Shown piece by piece: positions 54,145 to 64,000 of a stretch of 64,000 bases of DNA. Origin of the DNA: Marinobacter sp. F4206 (GTDB lineage Bacteria; Pseudomonadota; Gammaproteobacteria; Pseudomonadales; Oleiphilaceae); NCBI RefSeq assembly GCF_019392195.1, contig NZ_JAHXKI010000002.1:62001-126000 (forward strand), in the 5' to 3' direction. Position numbers and translations under genes: made by a program. Positions within the stretch are counted from its first letter, which is position 1. Each line of letters begins with the position of its first letter. Below the pieces are notes generated by a model, which was not told where the DNA came from, made no database searches, and was given only the letters and a program-made list of their open reading frames with translations.

Positions 54145-55149
54145 ATGACTATCCGCATCGCAATCAACGGCTTTGGAAGGATCGGTCGCAATGCTCTCCG
54201 GGCACTTTATGAAAACGAGTACCGGAAGCAGCTTCAGGTAGTGGCGATCAATGACCTTGGTGATGCCGAAACCAATGCACATCTGCTCAAGTATGATAGC
54301 GTCCACGGTCGTTTTGAAGGCGTGGTAGGCCACGATGCGGAATCACTGACGGTGAATGGTGACCGCATCGCCATTTCCGCCGCTCGCAATCCCGAAGAAT
54401 TGCCCTGGCGGGATTTCCATGTCGACGTCGTGCTCGAGTGTACCGGCCTCTTCACCCGACGCGATGCCGCAGCCGCGCACCTCAGAGCCGGAGCCCGCAA
54501 AGCCATCATCTCTGCCCCCTCCCCTGACGCCGACGCTACCGTGGTTTACGGCGTCAATCATCAGATCCTGTCCCGAGAGCATGACGTAATCTCGAATGCC
54601 TCCTGCACCACCAACTGCCTGGCGCCCGTCGTTGAAGCTCTGCACAAGACCGTGGGCATCGAAAGCGGCCTTATGACCACCATTCATTCCTACACGAATG
54701 ACCAGAAACTCAGCGACGTCTTCCACTCGGACCTGTACCGTGCCCGCTCGGCTACGCAGTCGATGATTCCAACCAAAACCGGGGCCGCCGCTGCCATTGG
54801 CAAGGTGATACCGGAACTCGATGGCAAACTCGATGGCCTGGCTGTCCGGGTCCCCACCATCAATGTCTCATTGGTGGACTTCGGCTTCATCGCCGGCCGG
54901 GACACCACCGTTGAGGAAATCAACGAGGCGGTCAGGGCGGCGGCCGAGACCAGCCCCATTCTCGGCTATAACATGGAGAAACTGGTCAGCGTAGACTTCA
55001 ACCACAATGCCCTATCCAGTGTTTTCGACGGCAACCACACCCGCGTATTGGGCCGTCACGTAAAAGTCATGGCCTGGTACGACAATGAGTGGGGATTTTC
55101 GAACCGAATGCTGGATAACGCCATAGCCCTGATCCAGGCTAACCAGTAA
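54145..55149 (+). CDS. gap: Type I glyceraldehyde-3-phosphate dehydrogenase
   Basis: A 334-aa enzyme. The Rossmann motif [15 protein letters not shown] is near 7-21, the catalytic C154 sits in [12 protein letters not shown], and the C-terminal [12 protein letters not shown] is present. It works on triose phosphates from Eda cleavage. Divergent from edd, it shares the candidate HexR site. GAGG precedes the start. pyk follows after 68 bp. Confidence 0.96.
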   Translation: MTIRIAINGFGRIGRNALRALYENEYRKQLQVVAINDLGDAETNAHLLKYDSVHGRFEGVVGHDAESLTVNGDRIAISAARNPEELPWRDFHVDVVLECTGLFTRRDAAAAHLRAGARKAIISAPSPDADATVVYGVNHQILSREHDVISNASCTTNCLAPVVEALHKTVGIESGLMTTIHSYTNDQKLSDVFHSDLYRARSATQSMIPTKTGAAAAIGKVIPELDGKLDGLAVRVPTINVSLVDFGFIAGRDTTVEEINEAVRAAAETSPILGYNMEKLVSVDFNHNALSSVFDGNHTRVLGRHVKVMAWYDNEWGFSNRMLDNAIALIQANQ

Positions 55150-55217
55150 TTCTGACCGGCACGGGCTATTACACTATTATTAACAAGACACTCCCGACTA
55201 ACCAAAGGACACCACAC

Positions 55218-56666
55218 ATGCTAAGGCGCACCAAGATTGTCGCCACTCTCGGTCCCGCGACCGACTCCCCCGAATCCCTCGCCGCCATCATCGGTGCCGG
55301 TGTCGACGTCACCCGACTGAACTTCTCCCATGGCAGCGCCGAAGAACACATTGGCCGGGCGCGCCAGGTCCGTGAGGCTGCCGCCGCCCAGGGTCGCTTT
55401 GTAGCGCTGCTGGCAGATCTTCAGGGACCGAAACTCCGCATCGCACGATTTACCGACAACAAGGTCACCCTTGCTGCCGGCCAGACCTTCGTTCTGGATG
55501 CCTCAATGGACAAGGAAGCTGGCACTGCGGAACGGGTCGGAATCGATTACGAGCAACTGATCGAAGATGTCGAGCCAGGCGACATTCTGGTCCTGGATGA
55601 CGGCCGCATCGAAATGGAAGTGACCTCTGTCGACGCCCAGAGCATCACCTCCACGGTCCTCATCGGCGGACCGCTCTCGAATAACAAGGGGCTCAACAAA
55701 CGCGGAGGCGGCCTGTCGGCAGACGCCCTGACAGAGAAGGATAAGCAGGACATCGTCACTGCAGCCCGCCTGGGCGCGGACTATGTGGCGGTATCCTTCG
55801 TACGAACCGCAGAGGACATGTATACGGCCCGCCGACTCCTGAAGGATGCCGGGTCAGACGCAGGCCTCGTGGCCAAAATTGAGCGGGCCGAGCTGGCGCA
55901 CGATGAAGCCGCCCTTGACGCCGTGATTGAGGCCTCCGACGCTGTGATGGTTGCCCGTGGTGACTTGGCGGTGGAAATCGGCGACGCGGAGCTGGTAGGC
56001 GTTCAGAAGCACATCATCAACCGGGCACGGGTCCTGAACCGGGCGGTGATTACCGCCACCCAGATGATGGAATCCATGATCACCAGTCCCATGCCAACCC
56101 GGGCCGAAGTCTCAGACGTAGCCAACGCCGTGATGGACTACACCGACGCGGTGATGCTGTCGGCGGAAACCGCCGTTGGCGATTACCCGAAAGAGGCCGT
56201 GGAAGCGATGGTTCGGATCTGCCTGGGGGCGGAAAAGCATCCATCGATGCATCAGTCCAAGCACCGGATTCACGAAAGCATGGAACGCGTGGACGAGGCT
56301 ATTGCCCTGTCGGCCATGTACGCGGCCAACCACCTTGAAGGGGTCTCCGCCATCATCTGCATGACCGAAACCGGCGCCACCCCCAGACTGATGTCCCGCA
56401 TCAAGTCCAGCCTGCCGATTTTTGCGTTCTCCCGGCACCACTCGACCCAACACCGCGTGGTTTTGTTCCGTGGCGTTCAGACCATCCCGTTTGATTCCGC
56501 CAAAATCCCCAATGAACGCACCAATGCCCTGGCGGTATCGGAGCTGGTGAACCGTGGCGTCGTCAATGAGAATGATCTGGTGGTCATCACCAAGGGCGAC
56601 TATGTGAATGCCCAGGGCGGCACCAACACCATGAAAATTGTTCGGGTCGGCTCGGACATTCGCTAA
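55218..56666 (+). CDS. pyk: Pyruvate kinase
   Basis: A 482-aa enzyme that converts PEP and ADP to pyruvate and ATP. It starts [20 protein letters not shown]. The active-site region has [14 protein letters not shown] and [12 protein letters not shown], followed by a C-terminal domain with [16 protein letters not shown] lies upstream. The 68-bp gap after gap has a TTACACTATTAT stretch that may hold a separate promoter. It converges on eda (4 bp between stops). Confidence 0.96.
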   Translation: MLRRTKIVATLGPATDSPESLAAIIGAGVDVTRLNFSHGSAEEHIGRARQVREAAAAQGRFVALLADLQGPKLRIARFTDNKVTLAAGQTFVLDASMDKEAGTAERVGIDYEQLIEDVEPGDILVLDDGRIEMEVTSVDAQSITSTVLIGGPLSNNKGLNKRGGGLSADALTEKDKQDIVTAARLGADYVAVSFVRTAEDMYTARRLLKDAGSDAGLVAKIERAELAHDEAALDAVIEASDAVMVARGDLAVEIGDAELVGVQKHIINRARVLNRAVITATQMMESMITSPMPTRAEVSDVANAVMDYTDAVMLSAETAVGDYPKEAVEAMVRICLGAEKHPSMHQSKHRIHESMERVDEAIALSAMYAANHLEGVSAIICMTETGATPRLMSRIKSSLPIFAFSRHHSTQHRVVLFRGVQTIPFDSAKIPNERTNALAVSELVNRGVVNENDLVVITKGDYVNAQGGTNTMKIVRVGSDIR

Positions 56667-56670
56667 AGCG

Positions 56671-57318
56671 TCACAGAACGGCCAGACTCCCGCGCGCGAT
56701 CTCGGTAATCCGAGCCCAATCCCGGGCGGCAACCACGTCGCCCGGGGTCAACCAGGAGCCCCCAACAGCCTGAACATTCTTCAGCGCCAGGTAACTGCCG
56801 GCCGTGTTACGGCGAATACCACCGGTTGGGCAAAAGGTGACGTCGCCGAAGGGGCCGCTGAAGGCCTTCAATGCCGGAACACCGCCAGCGACTTCCGCCG
56901 GGAAGAATTTGAACTCCCGGTAGCCGAGGGCGTAGCCCATCATCAGCTCTGAAACGGTCGCGATACCAGGCAGTAATGGCGCTTCGGAGGTCAAGCCAAA
57001 CTCGAGAATGGCTTCGGTTACACCGGGTGTAATGACGAACTGGGCACCGGCCGCCTCCACCTGACGGTACTGGGCTATGCTGGTGACGGTACCGGCGCCC
57101 ACCCAGGCATCGGGAATGGCCGCACGAACCGCTTTGATGGCATCCACGCCATGCTCCGTCCGCAGGGTAATCTCAAGCACATTAATACCGCCATCGACCA
57201 GCGCCTGGCACAACGGCACGGCATCCTCAAGATTCTTGATCGCAATCACCGGTACCAGAGGCGACGCTTCCAGCACTGAGCGGACGCGCTTGCGATGGAA
57301 ATCAGAAAGCTGGGTCAT
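56671..57318 (-). CDS. eda: 2-keto-3-deoxy-6-phosphogluconate aldolase
   Basis: Splits KDPG into pyruvate and glyceraldehyde-3-phosphate. The open frame runs further upstream, but I start at 57318 (MTQLSDFHRKRV), giving 215 aa, with GGAGAAG upstream. GINVLEITLRTEHG near 44-57, GAGTVTS, the Schiff-base lysine in FKFFPAE and CPTGGI mark the class I KDPG aldolase barrel. It is the last gene of zwf-pgl-eda. Confidence 0.96.
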   Translation of the reverse strand: MTQLSDFHRKRVRSVLEASPLVPVIAIKNLEDAVPLCQALVDGGINVLEITLRTEHGVDAIKAVRAAIPDAWVGAGTVTSIAQYRQVEAAGAQFVITPGVTEAILEFGLTSEAPLLPGIATVSELMMGYALGYREFKFFPAEVAGGVPALKAFSGPFGDVTFCPTGGIRRNTAGSYLALKNVQAVGGSWLTPGDVVAARDWARITEIARGSLAVL

Positions 57319-57350
57319 AATCTTCTCCAGAGAAACATTCAGCGCCGGAT

Positions 57351-58070
57351 TCAGGGACTCCAGAACACATTCAGGCCGGGCTTGAGAAAGCCGCGAATCG
57401 GCATCGACATGACATCGTCCGGCACCGCCATCGCGCGCCGGAGCGTCTCGAGTTTGTCGCCTCCTTTGAGGTGAAGCGCAGTAAAACGGGCATCCCTCAG
57501 CGGCGGCCAGGTCAGGGTGACGCGCTGTTGAGACTGGGATGGCGGTGTGCTCGCAGCAACCAGCTCCCGGCAATCAGGGCTCATGGCCTCAGCAAGCTCC
57601 GGGGCATCCGGAAACAGAGACGCCGTATGGCCATCATTCCCCATCCCCAGGATCAGCACATCAAGGGGCAACGCCAGGCCAGCCAGCTCCGCCTTGACCG
57701 CCTCCAGGCCCTCCTGTGGCGTAGCTCCCGGCTGCTTCAGGGAGAGAAAATTGGCGTCCGCCGCATGCCCCTGAAGCAGGTTTTCCCGCACCAGCCGGGT
57801 ATTGCTTGCCGGATCGTCCTCCGGCACCCACCGCTCATCGGCAAGCAGGAGATCAACCCGATGCCAGTCGAGGTTTTCCCTCGACAGCGCTCGAAAAAAC
57901 GGCAGCGGCGTTGACCCACCCGAGACCACCAGACTGGCCCTTGACGCCAGCGCGAGCCGCTCTCTGAGAAATCCTGCTACGGCTTCCGCCAGGTTCAGTG
58001 CCACCTGCTCCGAATCCTCACCTAAATGCACCTGCACGCCCTCGGGCCAGTCAATCTCAGGCGTCCTCAT
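57351..58070 (-). CDS. pgl: 6-phosphogluconolactonase
   Basis: A 239-aa DevB-type lactonase. [17 protein letters not shown] near 46-62, [18 protein letters not shown] and [16 protein letters not shown] (catalytic GNDGH) mark the family. Its start overlaps the zwf end by 14 bp. It hydrolyses the product of Zwf and feeds Edd. Confidence 0.95.
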   Translation of the reverse strand: MRTPEIDWPEGVQVHLGEDSEQVALNLAEAVAGFLRERLALASRASLVVSGGSTPLPFFRALSRENLDWHRVDLLLADERWVPEDDPASNTRLVRENLLQGHAADANFLSLKQPGATPQEGLEAVKAELAGLALPLDVLILGMGNDGHTASLFPDAPELAEAMSPDCRELVAASTPPSQSQQRVTLTWPPLRDARFTALHLKGGDKLETLRRAMAVPDDVMSMPIRGFLKPGLNVFWSP

Positions 58071-59532
58071 ACCAGCTCCTCCCGTCGCGAGTGATCATGG
58101 CAATCGACGCCACCGGCCCCCAGGTTCCTGCGGCGTAGCGCTTCGGCGGTTCGCCGCTGTCACGCCAGTTGCGGATCACCTGATCCACCCATCGCCAGGC
58201 GTGCTCAACTTCGTCACGGCGGACAAACAGGTACTGATTACCTTTCATGATCTCCCACAACAAACGCTCGTAGGCATCCGGAATGCGATCGGTATCAAAG
58301 GTCTCGGAAAAGGTCAGCTCCAGCGGCCCTTGCCGGAGGCGCATTCCCTTGTCCAGGCCCTGATCCTTGGTCAGGATTTTCAGTGACATGCCTTCGTCCG
58401 GCTGCAAACGAATGATCAGCTTGTTGTTGGCCAGGTGCTTCTGATCCGGATCGAAGATGTAATGGGGAGCCGGCTTGAAGTGAATGATGATCTGGGACAG
58501 CTTCTCGGGCAGGCGCTTGCCGGTCCTGATGTAGAACGGCACACCCGACCAACGCCAGTTCTCGATTTCTGCTTTCAGGGCCACAAAGGTTTCGGTATCA
58601 CTGCCCTTGTTGGCGCCCTCCTCCTCCAGGTAGCCCGGGACCGGCTTGCCGTTGCTGGTGCCGGCAGTGTATTGGCCGCGCACAACGCGACTCTCCATCA
58701 TGTCCGGGGTGACCCGCCGCAAGGCCTTCAGCACCTTCACTTTTTCGTCCCGGATGCTGTCAGCGGACAGATCGGATGGTGGATCCATTGCAATCAGGCA
58801 CAGCAGCTGGAGCAGGTGATTCTGGATCATGTCCCGGATCTGGCCAGCCTTGTCGAAATACCCCCAGCGCCCCTCAATGCCCACGCTCTCGGCAACGGTA
58901 ATCTCGACATGGGAGATGTGGTTTTGGTCCCACTGCGAGGCAAAGAGGTTGTTTGCAAAGCGCAGGGCTATCAGATTCTGGACCGTTTCCTTGCCCAGGT
59001 AATGATCAATCCGGAACAACTGGTTTTCGTTGTAAACCTCTCCCAGCTCGTCATTGATCACCCTGGAAGATTCGAGATCGTGACCGATGGGCTTCTCCAC
59101 CACAACGCGAGTCTTCTCGGTACAACAGCTTGCCGCCCGGAGATTGCGGGCAATCACCCCGTACATCGCAGGAGGCGTTGCCATGTAGACAATCAGCTCA
59201 TTATTGGCATCGTCGCGCCACTCATTGAGCACCTCGAACCCATCCGGGTCATTAAAATCCAGCCGCTGAAAATCCACGCGCTCAAGGAATTTCTCGACCA
59301 CGGGCGCCTCGAACTCATCAGCCCTCACATGTTGCCCAAGCTTCTCGCCCAGTTGCTTCCGCACCGCCGCTGTATCAGTCTCGGTCCGCGCTATGGCAAG
59401 GATGCGACTGCCTTCAGCCAGCAGATTGGCGCGTTCAAGTTGGTACAAGGCTGGAAAAAGCTTGCGTTGGGCCAGGTCGCCCAGGGCGCCAAAAAGCATC
59501 AGGTCACACCGGGTATCGACTTTGTTGACCAT
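58057..59532 (-). CDS. zwf: Glucose-6-phosphate 1-dehydrogenase
   Basis: A 491-aa enzyme. I start at 59532 ([12 protein letters not shown]), where AGAAGGAA precedes the ATG; the open frame continues upstream without support. The nucleotide-binding [16 protein letters not shown] near 14-29 and the active-site [14 protein letters not shown] near 178-191 are visible. It heads zwf-pgl-eda. Divergent from hexR. Confidence 0.96.
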   Translation of the reverse strand: MVNKVDTRCDLMLFGALGDLAQRKLFPALYQLERANLLAEGSRILAIARTETDTAAVRKQLGEKLGQHVRADEFEAPVVEKFLERVDFQRLDFNDPDGFEVLNEWRDDANNELIVYMATPPAMYGVIARNLRAASCCTEKTRVVVEKPIGHDLESSRVINDELGEVYNENQLFRIDHYLGKETVQNLIALRFANNLFASQWDQNHISHVEITVAESVGIEGRWGYFDKAGQIRDMIQNHLLQLLCLIAMDPPSDLSADSIRDEKVKVLKALRRVTPDMMESRVVRGQYTAGTSNGKPVPGYLEEEGANKGSDTETFVALKAEIENWRWSGVPFYIRTGKRLPEKLSQIIIHFKPAPHYIFDPDQKHLANNKLIIRLQPDEGMSLKILTKDQGLDKGMRLRQGPLELTFSETFDTDRIPDAYERLLWEIMKGNQYLFVRRDEVEHAWRWVDQVIRNWRDSGEPPKRYAAGTWGPVASIAMITRDGRSWYEDA

Positions 59533-59589
59533 TGATTCCTTCTCTCTGGTGGGTGAGGCAATCCCGAGAACCGCCCGGACAGCCAATAA

Positions 59590-59605
59590 TGTAGTAATCT
59601 TACCA
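59590..59605. promoter_or_regulatory. Candidate HexR site near the zwf promoter
   Basis: Read on the minus strand as TGGTAAGATTACTACA. Its TTACTACA half is identical to that at the edd-gap site. A -10-like CATTAT lies just downstream on the minus strand. The site is 58 bp from the zwf start. Confidence 0.45.
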
Positions 59606-59652
59606 AAATAATGACACCGGAAATCGGTTAATCCAAGCAAAAAAACCACTTA

Positions 59653-59695
59653 ATGATACTTTTACTACCCTATAATACCGAAAAACACGGTATAA
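59653..59695 (+). promoter_or_regulatory. hexR promoter region with HexR-like half-site and TATAAT repeats
   Basis: TGATACTTTTACTACC (59653-59668) shares TTACTAC with the two other candidate sites. Two TATAAT hexamers follow (59670-59675 and 59690-59695). The inverted repeat ATAATACCG / CGGTATAAT (59671-59679 and 59687-59695, one mismatch) embraces them. Autoregulation is plausible. Confidence 0.45.
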
Positions 59696-59742
59696 TCTGC
59701 GCGTTTCAAAAAACGATCGCCAAGATTCAGGGAGTACCTTAA

Positions 59743-60615
59743 ATGGCTGCGAACCAGGCGCACCGCGACGACAATCTGCTTGAAGACATCCAGGCCCGAC
59801 TGGACAGCCTCAACAAATCGGAGCGAAAAGTGGCCGAAGCCATTCTTCGGGACCCCAGCGCGGCCACTCGTTACAGCATAGCTGCCCTTGCCCGTGCCGC
59901 AGAAGTCAGCGAACCCACGGTAAACCGTTTTTGCCGGGGCTTCTCTGCCACCGGTTTTCCGGATTTCAAGATAAGACTGGCGCAAAGCATTGCTACCGGT
60001 ACACCCTATGTCGGCCAGAATGTCGAACCGGACGACACCGTGGCCGAATTTTCAGACAAGATCATGCTGAGCACCATTGCCAGCCTGGACAAGGCCCGCC
60101 AGGCACTTGACCCGAAGGCACTGGCCATGGCCATCGACTACCTGATCCAGGCCAAGCAGATCAATTTCTTCGGGATGGGCGGGTCCGCCGCAGTAGCCCT
60201 GGACGCCCAGCACAAGTTTTTCCGTTTCAATATTCCAGTGATGTCCTACGACGATGCGCTGATGCAGCGGATGGTTGCCGCCGGGGCTAATGTGGGTGAC
60301 GTCATTGTTCTGATTTCGTACACCGGCCGCACGCGGGAGACGGTCGATATCGCCAAGCTTGCCCGAGCAAACGGCGCCACGGTTATCGGCATCACCAACC
60401 CTCAATCTCCGCTTGCTGAAATCTGCACGACGGTCCTGGGTGTAACGGCACCCGAGGACACGGAAGTCTATATGCCCATGTCCTCCCGAATCATTCACCT
60501 GACCGTGATCGACATCCTGGCAACCGGAGTGACGCTCAAACGGGGCGCCGACTTTCTCGGGCACCTCAAGAAAATCAAGGAAAGCCTCAAACCCACACGC
60601 TTTCCGTCAGAGTAA
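59743..60615 (+). CDS. hexR: HexR: RpiR-family repressor of sugar catabolism
   Basis: A 290-aa regulator. The N-terminal HTH_6 domain (about 14-85) has [16 protein letters not shown] and [13 protein letters not shown]. The SIS phosphosugar domain follows (about 130-270) with [14 protein letters not shown] and [16 protein letters not shown]. HexR in pseudomonads represses zwf, edd and gap and is released by KDPG. It is divergent from zwf, with candidate sites nearby. A strong terminator follows. Confidence 0.93.
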   Translation: MAANQAHRDDNLLEDIQARLDSLNKSERKVAEAILRDPSAATRYSIAALARAAEVSEPTVNRFCRGFSATGFPDFKIRLAQSIATGTPYVGQNVEPDDTVAEFSDKIMLSTIASLDKARQALDPKALAMAIDYLIQAKQINFFGMGGSAAVALDAQHKFFRFNIPVMSYDDALMQRMVAAGANVGDVIVLISYTGRTRETVDIAKLARANGATVIGITNPQSPLAEICTTVLGVTAPEDTEVYMPMSSRIIHLTVIDILATGVTLKRGADFLGHLKKIKESLKPTRFPSE

Positions 60616-60637
60616 ACCCTGAGCCTGACCACAAAAA

Positions 60638-60661
60638 AACCCGGGAAATCCCGGGTTTTTT
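60638..60661 (+). terminator. Rho-independent terminator after hexR
   Basis: AACCCGGGA (60638-60646) pairs with TCCCGGGTT (60649-60657), with a T run to 60661 and a run of As on the left. It may also serve ppiD on the minus strand, which ends at 60704. Confidence 0.88.
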
Positions 60662-60703
60662 GTCATCAGGGCCACAACTACCAGCCCCACTCCCTGCTAC
60701 ATC

Positions 60704-62557
60704 TCATGGCCGCTCTACTTCGGCTCGATTCCGAAGGAACTGCTGATACGCGGAGTACTCCCGCTGCCCTTCGAGAGACGCCAGGAACTGGCTCAGCTGG
60801 TTAAACTCGGCGCCGCCCTCTTGGACCTCGCCTTCGTTTACGCCATCCAGCGCCACAATCGCGGCACGGTCTGAACTAACCGACTGGCCGTAGCTGGCAT
60901 CACCTTCCGCCGGGCGCGCCAGGGAAAAGACCGTTCGCATTATGCCCGGACTCACTTCCTGCCCATTACGGGACTGCGCCTCGTAGCCGACCCATTCTCC
61001 GGCTCCCAGTTCTTCGAGGGACTGGCCTGCCTCAAGCCCGGCTATGATTTCTTCAGCCCTCTCACTCAGAGCGTTCCGGGTCTCCCTTGCAGTCAGCGTA
61101 GCCCGAATATCCTCGGCCACTTGCTCCAGAGGTAATTGCTGCGCTTCACGGTATTCCCGGACACGAGCTACCACGGAGACATTATCACCGACATCGATCA
61201 GCTCGGTGTTGTAACCTTCCTCAAGCACATCGGCCGAGAACAGCTGGCGAACCAGACCCTCGTGATCGAACGGCGCCATGCCACCGTTACGGCTCACCCC
61301 GGTCGCCTCCCGAACTTCCAGGCCAAGCTCTTCGGCCGGCCCCGCCAGATCGTCGGCAGCGTAAGCGGAATCCGCCAACTGGGTGCGAATCTCGGCAAAG
61401 CGCTCTTCAGCGCGGTCACGAGCCAGTTCGTTGCGAAGCTGATCGGCAATCTCCTCAAGCGCAGGAACCTCGGAGCGACGCACATCGTCGAGCTTGATCA
61501 GATGCACACCAAAGCTGGTTTCCACCGCGGCTGAGACTTCCCCCTCTTCAAGGGCAAAGAGTGCCTCCTCGAACGCCTCATCGTAAACACCTCGACCGGC
61601 ATAACCCAGATCACCGCCTTCCTCGGCGGATACGGTATCGATCGAGTATTCCCTGGCCAGGTCAGCAAAGCTCTCTCCGGCAGCGAGACGTTCCCGGATC
61701 GTCGCCATGGTGTCATCGGCGCCTTCACCATCCTCGATCAGGATATGCGATGCCCGACGCTCCTCGCGGGCCAGGTCGTCGGCACGTTCTTCATAATAGG
61801 CCCGCAGCTCGTCGTCACTGATGTCGATGGTGTCTGCCAACGAACCCAACGACAATGTAATGTAGGCCGCATCAACCTGATCCGGTTGTTGAAACGCGCT
61901 GCTGTTCTCGTCGTAGAACGCCTGAACCTCTTCTTCGGTAACCTCTACCTGCTCAGCTACGGCGCTGTCGGGAACCGTCAACATCCGGAAATCCCGGGTC
62001 TGATTCTGGATACGCAGAATCTGGGCCACGTTCTCATCCGCCGCTACGCCACTCTGCACAACACCGGCCCGAATCTGGTTGACCACGTACTGCTTGCGCA
62101 TCGCCTCACGGAACTCGGCCACGCCCATCCCCATGTTGCGCACCGTCGACACAAACCGGTCTCGATTAAATTGGCCATCAACCTGGAACTGGGGCATCTG
62201 GGTAATCAGCGCGTCAATGTCAGCATCGGTCAGCGCCAGCCCCTGGTTGCCAGCGTCCTGAATCAGGACTTCCTGCTGAATCAGGGATTCCAGCACGTCC
62301 GTGCGAATCTGGTCTTCGTTCAGTAGCGAAGGGTCCGGGGTTTCCATGCGCGACAGTCGACGCTGGCTTTCCATCTGGACCAGACGAAGAAACTCCCGCT
62401 CTGTAATGTCTTCACCATTGACTGTCGCCACTTCCGGCTCACCGGAGAACCCGCCAATAATGGCGTCCATTCCCCAGATGGATAGGGACACGATCAGAAG
62501 ACCGATGATGATCTTGGCAATGGTGCCCTGGGCATTTTCCCGAATATCTTGAAGCAT
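60704..62557 (-). CDS. ppiD: Periplasmic folding chaperone PpiD
   Basis: A 617-aa inner membrane protein with an N-terminal anchor (about 13-35), SurA-like helical domain (about 40-190) and a parvulin domain at about 267-360 (RRASHILIEDG, then FGVHLIKLDDV). It helps newly exported outer membrane proteins near SecYEG. The C-terminal domain is variable. lon-hupB-ppiD is a conserved order. It lies 153 bp after hupB, beyond a terminator. Confidence 0.94.
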   Translation of the reverse strand: MLQDIRENAQGTIAKIIIGLLIVSLSIWGMDAIIGGFSGEPEVATVNGEDITEREFLRLVQMESQRRLSRMETPDPSLLNEDQIRTDVLESLIQQEVLIQDAGNQGLALTDADIDALITQMPQFQVDGQFNRDRFVSTVRNMGMGVAEFREAMRKQYVVNQIRAGVVQSGVAADENVAQILRIQNQTRDFRMLTVPDSAVAEQVEVTEEEVQAFYDENSSAFQQPDQVDAAYITLSLGSLADTIDISDDELRAYYEERADDLAREERRASHILIEDGEGADDTMATIRERLAAGESFADLAREYSIDTVSAEEGGDLGYAGRGVYDEAFEEALFALEEGEVSAAVETSFGVHLIKLDDVRRSEVPALEEIADQLRNELARDRAEERFAEIRTQLADSAYAADDLAGPAEELGLEVREATGVSRNGGMAPFDHEGLVRQLFSADVLEEGYNTELIDVGDNVSVVARVREYREAQQLPLEQVAEDIRATLTARETRNALSERAEEIIAGLEAGQSLEELGAGEWVGYEAQSRNGQEVSPGIMRTVFSLARPAEGDASYGQSVSSDRAAIVALDGVNEGEVQEGGAEFNQLSQFLASLEGQREYSAYQQFLRNRAEVERP

Positions 62558-62628
62558 GTTTCTCCCGAATCCTGTTCAAGGTCGTGCAGTTTTTATCATT
62601 AGGCGATGAGCGTTGGGGCGCCGAACGT

Positions 62629-62659
62629 AAAAAGGCGCACCCTGTCCGGAATGCGCCTT
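62629..62659 (-). terminator. Terminator of hupB
   Basis: On the minus strand AAGGCGCA (from 62659 down) pairs with TGCGCCTT (down to 62632), and a short T run follows. It lies 52 bp past the hupB stop. Confidence 0.75.
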
Positions 62660-62710
62660 AAATTCTTCTTGGGCAACCCTCTGCGACAGGGGTTGCCAGA
62701 GAAAGAACCG

Positions 62711-62983
62711 TTACTTAACGGCGTCTTTCAGGGCCTTGCCTGCTTTGAACCCAGGCACTTTAGAGGCCGGAATCTTGATCTCGGCACCAGTCTGCGGGTT
62801 ACGACCGGTGCGAGCAGCACGCTCTTTAACAGAGAAAGTGCCAAAACCGATCAGGGTAACCTGATCGCCTTTTTTCAGGGCACCGGTGATGGAGTTGGTC
62901 ATAGCATCCAGAGCACGGCCAGCGGCGGCTTTGGAAATATCTGAGGACTCTGCAATTGCATCGATTAGTTCGGACTTGTTCAC
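62711..62983 (-). CDS. hupB: DNA-binding protein HU-beta
   Basis: A 90-aa nucleoid protein, the exact HU length. The start codon is GTG at 62983 (codes [12 protein letters not shown]), with AAGGGG 7 bp upstream; the longer open frame upstream is not HU-like. [20 protein letters not shown] near 46-65 is the HU signature. It follows lon and has its own strong promoter. Confidence 0.96.
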   Translation of the reverse strand: MNKSELIDAIAESSDISKAAAGRALDAMTNSITGALKKGDQVTLIGFGTFSVKERAARTGRNPQTGAEIKIPASKVPGFKAGKALKDAVK

Positions 62984-63176
62984 ACTAAACCCCTTCGATT
63001 TCAGGTTGAAGATGTTATAGGTTGGTTTGTTTTTTCTCGGACGTTCTCGACTATCGCATAAGCGGTCGGAGAATTCCATTCTTCAGTTTTCTTATCCCTT
63101 GCGGTTTTTAACCGGTGTTCGGAATAGGCACTTACTGCGCGGGAGCCCTTGGTATTGGCTGCTTCACGGCGAAACA

Positions 63177-63206
63177 GTTATACCAACGGGCTCTCTGGCA
63201 TGTCAA
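63177..63206 (-). promoter_or_regulatory. Strong sigma-70 promoter of hupB
   Basis: On the minus strand TTGACA (63206-63201), 18 bp, then TATAAC (63182-63177). The consensus -35 and near-consensus -10 lie just past the lon stop and about 194 bp before the HU start, so the leader is long. Confidence 0.75.
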
Positions 63207-63221
63207 CAACTCATCATGGCT

Positions 63222-64000
63222 TTAGTGCGTATTTATGCGTTCTGCACTGTCACTTTCATCATCACGAGGCTTGCCTGAACCCGCCTCGGAAGACTCATTT
63301 TCGGCACGGGGTTCGGGCGGATAGGCCAACGCAATATCCAGAACTTCGTCGATCCATTTCACCGGACGGATTTCCAGGGACTCCTTGATGTTGTCCGGTA
63401 TCTCTTTGAGATCTCTGACATTTTCATCTGGAATCATCACAGTCTTGATGCCACCGCGATGCGCCGCCAGCAGTTTCTCCTTGAGCCCGCCGATGGCCAG
63501 AACCCGACCGCGCAAGGTGATCTCACCCGTCATCGCCACATCGGCCCGGACCGGAATTTTGGTCAGAGCAGAGACCAGAGCCGTACACATACCGATACCG
63601 GCGCTGGGGCCATCTTTTGGCGTTGCACCCTCGGGAACGTGGATGTGCAGATCGTGCTTCTCGTGGAAATCATCGGCAATACCCAAGCCCGGCGCGCGAC
63701 TGCGGACCACCGTCAGGGCGGTCTGGATTGACTCCTGCATTACATCCCCCAGGGAGCCGGTCTTCACGACCCGCCCCTTACCCGGGGTCAAGGCACATTC
63801 GATCGTCAGAAGTTCGCCGCCAACCTGGGTCCAGGCCAATCCGGTCACCTGTCCGATCTGATTCTTTTCTTCCGCCAGACCGTACTTGAACTTCTTCACC
63901 CCGGAGTAATCCTCCAGCACGTCCGGCTGCAGGGTCACAGAGGCCTTGTCATTGCTCTCGACATGCTCGCGCACAACTTTACGGCAGATCTTGGCGATCT
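63222..64000 (-). CDS. lon: ATP-dependent protease Lon, C-terminal part
   Basis: About 258 residues of the proteolytic end; the gene continues past the right edge. The catalytic serine is in [11 protein letters not shown] and the lysine in [14 protein letters not shown], the Ser-Lys dyad. [15 protein letters not shown] at the left of the fragment belongs to the AAA+ lid region. The last 30 residues are acidic and variable. ATPase motifs lie outside the window. Confidence 0.96.
   Translation of the reverse strand, partial: IAKICRKVVREHVESNDKASVTLQPDVLEDYSGVKKFKYGLAEEKNQIGQVTGLAWTQVGGELLTIECALTPGKGRVVKTGSLGDVMQESIQTALTVVRSRAPGLGIADDFHEKHDLHIHVPEGATPKDGPSAGIGMCTALVSALTKIPVRADVAMTGEITLRGRVLAIGGLKEKLLAAHRGGIKTVMIPDENVRDLKEIPDNIKESLEIRPVKWIDEVLDIALAYPPEPRAENESSEAGSGKPRDDESDSAERINTH

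Noticed and set aside
55150..55217. HexR site before pyk
   Set aside because: TTACACTATTATTAACAAG recalls the others but is not palindromic enough to list.
57319..57573. N-terminal extension of eda
   Set aside because: Covers the end of pgl; the start at 57318 has a ribosome-binding site and yields normal length.
58435..59535. 366-aa frame antisense to zwf
   Set aside because: Complementary shadow of the zwf coding strand; no family features.
1..64000. tRNA, rRNA, CRISPR arrays, insertion sequences or prophage genes
   Set aside because: No repeats, transposase or integrase motifs or cloverleaf-like sequence noticed in any intergenic gap.

Overview
The window reads as one continuous stretch of chromosome from a free-living gammaproteobacterium. 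Gene content and order (alaA-htpX, epmC-rhlB-pdxB, a full cbb3 oxidase locus, PHA synthase with phasin, an Entner-Doudoroff cluster with HexR, lon-hupB-ppiD) and the moderately high GC point to a marine Pseudomonas relative such as Marinobacter. That assignment is inference from gene families, because no rRNA marker is present. I see no transposase, integrase, phage gene, CRISPR array, tRNA or rRNA, and no obvious pseudogene. The window cuts alaA at the left edge and lon at the right edge.

Layout. 0-11 kb: the tail of an aminotransferase, a small conserved protein, HtpX protease, the operon epmC-rhlB-pdxB (minus strand), DsbD, TusA, an ABM-fold protein, RlmM, a 7TM diguanylate cyclase and a small alpha/beta hydrolase. 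11-20 kb: ccoNOQP, then ccoGHIS and a SafE-like membrane protein, encoding and assembling a high-affinity cbb3 oxidase behind an Anr/FNR-type promoter. 20-23.4 kb: TtcA, a TetR regulator, a J-domain protein and a polysaccharide deacetylase. 23.4-28 kb: a tight four-gene envelope operon (C39 peptidase, beta-barrel protein, FadL-type porin, lipoprotein) whose joint function I do not recognise. 28-36.5 kb: a DASS anion transporter, a YjdF membrane protein, a D-aminoacylase-like amidohydrolase and a MacAB/LolCDE-like exporter. 36.5-40.7 kb: a DksA/TraR zinc-finger protein, phasin, PHA synthase (behind a second Anr-type box) and a sodium:solute symporter. 40.7-47.2 kb: a chemoreceptor with unusual topology, a secreted lipase with a divergently transcribed lipase-chaperone-like gene, and an orphan substrate-binding protein. 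47.2-51.2 kb: glpR-glpD, a uracil-DNA-glycosylase-like protein and a nitroreductase. 51.2-60.6 kb: edd-glk, gap, pyk, eda-pgl-zwf and hexR. 60.7-64 kb: ppiD, hupB, lon.

How it fits together. Carbon from glucose enters through Glk, Zwf, Pgl, Edd and Eda, and continues through GAPDH and pyruvate kinase. Related octamers at three promoters of this cluster suggest control by HexR. Glycerol enters through GlpD under GlpR, whose half-sites sit over a well-formed glpD promoter. Lipase and chaperone could supply glycerol and fatty acids, and PhaC with phasin could store excess carbon. The cbb3 and PHA loci each carry an FNR/Anr-like palindrome centred about 41.5 bp before a plausible start site, which predicts shared low-oxygen control. 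The most interesting unexplained unit is the C39 peptidase / barrel / FadL / lipoprotein operon.
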